Assembly: GCA_017051695.1 (NCBI GenBank)
Contig: JAFIDK010000002.1
Span: forward strand, 496,001-560,000
DNA length: 64,000 nucleotides
Source of the DNA: Algoriphagus aestuarii
GTDB lineage: Bacteria > Bacteroidota > Bacteroidia > Cytophagales > Cyclobacteriaceae
Direction: 5' to 3'
Shown here: positions 62,317 to 64,000 of the stretch, one piece after another
Layout of the letters: the number at the start of each line of letters is the position of its first letter
How positions within the stretch are numbered: position 1 is the first letter of the stretch
Notes under the pieces: generated by a model
Told to the model about the DNA's origin: nothing
The model's database searches: none
The model's input: the letters and a program-made list of their open reading frames with translations, nothing else
Made by a program: the position numbers and the translations under genes

Positions 62317-63057
62317 TTACTTATCCTTGAACTTCCCGTTTTTGAGAACCAAAGCTTTTTCGATGTTGGCAATAATTGCTTCATAAACTTCGCTGTTGCC
62401 ATCTTCGTCATTAGGACCAACTTCAATGGTTCCATTGCCATTGCCGTCACTTACCAGGGTTGGGGAAATTCCTTCCAGAATTTTATCCACATACATGGTC
62501 AATAAATAATCCTGGGCTCCATCTACTTCCAGACCTTGGTTAAACTGTAAGACCATTTCGTCTTCCAATCGCATAGTGATCACTGCTGGGATATCAAACC
62601 ATTTTGCTTTTGCAATTACCGATGAACCGTACATCTCATCGTCTTCAGGTACATCTGGAAGGACAAAATCAAAGTTCAGCTTCCCGTAAACTCCATCTGC
62701 AGCCATCACAGTCCCGATAGGTGCTACCATGACTTCCCCGTTTTCTACTAATGTCAGAATCTGAGGGTTCTTATCTCTGATCTGAACGATCGTAGGCTTT
62801 TTCGTATCCTCATTCGTAGCTCTTAAAATCAGTTTTACATTGTCTATGGACAATTTCACATCTGTCACTTCAAAATTGCCATAAACCAGATTATTTACCC
62901 TGGCATTAGGATCTTCTTCGCTCATGCCAATAGTAGCAGAAACAGTTACTTCACTTTCTGGATAGGCAGGTCCTTCTTTTTCCTCAGTACAGGAAGAAAC
63001 GAATGCGACAGATGCCATAGCCATCATTAGATTTCGGATTTTCATCGTGTTCATCAT
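62317..63057 (-). CDS. Lipoprotein of unknown function
   Basis: 246 residues (the Met at residue 5 is also possible). Signal with lipobox MMAMASVAFVSSC. The mature part is acidic and beta-rich (FEVTDVKLSIDNVKLILRATNED, DGVYGKLNFDFVLPDVPEDDEM), ending with a helix (YEAIIANIEKALVLKN) whose GKFKDK tail resembles the GKFEKIEW end of the next gene upstream. No family named. Terminator downstream. Confidence 0.72.
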   Translation of the reverse strand: MMNTMKIRNLMMAMASVAFVSSCTEEKEGPAYPESEVTVSATIGMSEEDPNARVNNLVYGNFEVTDVKLSIDNVKLILRATNEDTKKPTIVQIRDKNPQILTLVENGEVMVAPIGTVMAADGVYGKLNFDFVLPDVPEDDEMYGSSVIAKAKWFDIPAVITMRLEDEMVLQFNQGLEVDGAQDYLLTMYVDKILEGISPTLVSDGNGNGTIEVGPNDEDGNSEVYEAIIANIEKALVLKNGKFKDK

Positions 63058-63125
63058 TTTAACTTGTTTTGGATTGGTTAGTATTAGTAAAAGGTGTGTT
63101 TTCTAATTTTATAGCTGAAATGGAG

Positions 63126-63722
63126 TTATAGATCAACCCATTCTATTTTCTCGAATTTCCCATTGTTTACTTCGAGGACAGTGCCCTTGTCTTTATCCTT
63201 GGCTTTGTAATTAAAAACTCCTGATATCGACTTATTTTCAATATCTAGTTCATGGATAATGAAGGATATTTCACCAGTGTGATTGGAACTGGCTTTATAG
63301 ATGTGATCATCCGAATTTGGAGAAGTTCTTTTCTCCACTGCGCCCATAACTCCTTCAAAATTCACCTCTGAGTTTTTCAGTAATTGCCAACTAGTATATT
63401 CCTTTCCTATCTCTAATTCTGCAAGACTTTTTCCTCCCAGTTTGAATCCCATAGCTGTCACTTCTTTCGTATCGGCCACTTGTACTCCATAAACAGTCAA
63501 TAGGAAATGATCCTGGTCTTCCACCATTTCGGCAATGACAAATTCAGAATCCAAGATGCTTTTCCCTCCTTCTACCTCAAATACCTGGTCATTGATGGTA
63601 GCGGAAATGATTTCTTCACTGGAATTGGCAGGAAGAATATCTAAAACCTCCTGGCAAGAAACCACTGCTATCAGTATCAAGGAGATTATAGAAAATCGTA
63701 TGTAAAAAGAAAACTTCATCAT
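63126..63722 (-). CDS. Lipoprotein of unknown function
   Basis: 198 residues. Signal MMKFSFYIRFSIISLILIAVVSC with lipobox. The mature chain is beta-rich (ATINDQVFEVEGGKSILDSEF, HFLLTVYGVQVADTKEV, ISFIIHELDIENKSISGVFNYKAKDKDKGT), of a kind seen in DUF6252-like Bacteroidota lipoproteins. It lies 68 nt upstream of the 246-residue gene in the same direction and is probably in one transcript with it. Confidence 0.7.
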   Translation of the reverse strand: MMKFSFYIRFSIISLILIAVVSCQEVLDILPANSSEEIISATINDQVFEVEGGKSILDSEFVIAEMVEDQDHFLLTVYGVQVADTKEVTAMGFKLGGKSLAELEIGKEYTSWQLLKNSEVNFEGVMGAVEKRTSPNSDDHIYKASSNHTGEISFIIHELDIENKSISGVFNYKAKDKDKGTVLEVNNGKFEKIEWVDL

Positions 63723-64000
63723 TCGACAGTTGGTTAGGTTAAAAGATTATCCGGAAGACCGATTTTTGTTTAACTCCCCTACAGAGTGAGGAAATTTTTA
63801 ACATATTAATCCTCAAAAAACCCAGTTCATGGCATCAAACAAGGTGTTTTAGCCAAAACCAAGAATTTTATATCTAAAAGTTCATAAGCCATGCCAGCCA
63901 AGCCTAGTAGAGGTATTTATTCTAACTAATATCCCCTATTGATGCCAGTAGTATTGATTTCTTAGATGGATGACCGAAGTGCCTTGAAGCCTGATGCCTA
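63723..64000. other. 278-bp right-end spacer, nothing recognised
   Basis: AT-rich, no frame of note. It contains GGATGACCGAAG near 63967, complementary to CTTCGGTCATCC at 36266. Confidence 0.4.

Overview
The window looks like a chromosomal segment of a marine or freshwater Bacteroidota, most like the Cyclobacteriaceae (Algoriphagus and relatives). This rests on family-level impressions: many SPII lipoproteins with short N-terminal signals, YaiO, PorT-like and DUF4221-type proteins, an AraC regulator of a Bacteroidota-only type, -7 elements of the TAnnTTTG kind, few Shine-Dalgarno sequences and several families of short palindromic repeats. No rRNA or canonical tRNA gene was found.

Layout. 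1-5494 (minus): a five-gene unit with a response regulator, a membrane-anchored HEAT protein, a processive family-2 glycosyltransferase, a TPR plus YaiO-type outer-membrane barrel and a cut-off membrane protein; probably a regulated exopolysaccharide assembly and export unit. 5720-13477 (plus): three exported amidohydrolase paralogues, closed by a terminator, then an NlpC/P60 lipoprotein and an M28 carboxypeptidase. 13.5-20.4 kb: subtilase lipoprotein, HTH-WYL regulator, a REP-associated Y1 transposase with its palindromes, a GT-C glycosyltransferase, a Rieske protein and repeat-rich spacers. 20401-23940: smc.

23.9-30.3 kb is the accessory region. A second REP/RAYT family lies directly behind smc, then an NmrA-like gene, then a 90-bp second copy of the smc 3' end that differs only at synonymous sites. 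Behind this copy is a compact three-gene cassette: a membrane/wHTH-like protein, an SRA-like plus HNH endonuclease and an Nmad2-like protein. It is followed by a tRNA-like structured element with its own terminator and an indel-free 21-bp minisatellite. This is the best candidate here for a poorly described system: a modification-dependent restriction or nucleotide-modification cassette at what looks like an integration or recombination scar at the smc 3' end.

30.4-47.9 kb is mostly metabolic: epoxide hydrolase with a WYL regulator and a visible operator, an aldose-1-epimerase-like protein, a YtcJ-like amidohydrolase, an ABM monooxygenase, a front-end-type desaturase, a GT14 glycosyltransferase cluster, a cupin, an AraC regulator, an aldo/keto reductase, a sulfite-oxidase-like molybdoenzyme with its cytochrome c, and an amidase. 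A small lysine-rich gene at 42.1-42.2 kb carries an in-frame stop.

47.9-64 kb holds surface and envelope proteins (TIG/kelch, FG-GAP, DUF3472-like), the transglutaminase / circularly permuted ATP-grasp-Alpha-E / transglutaminase-DUF2126 operon, and two small lipoproteins. All family names come from reading the translated sequences; no database search was run.
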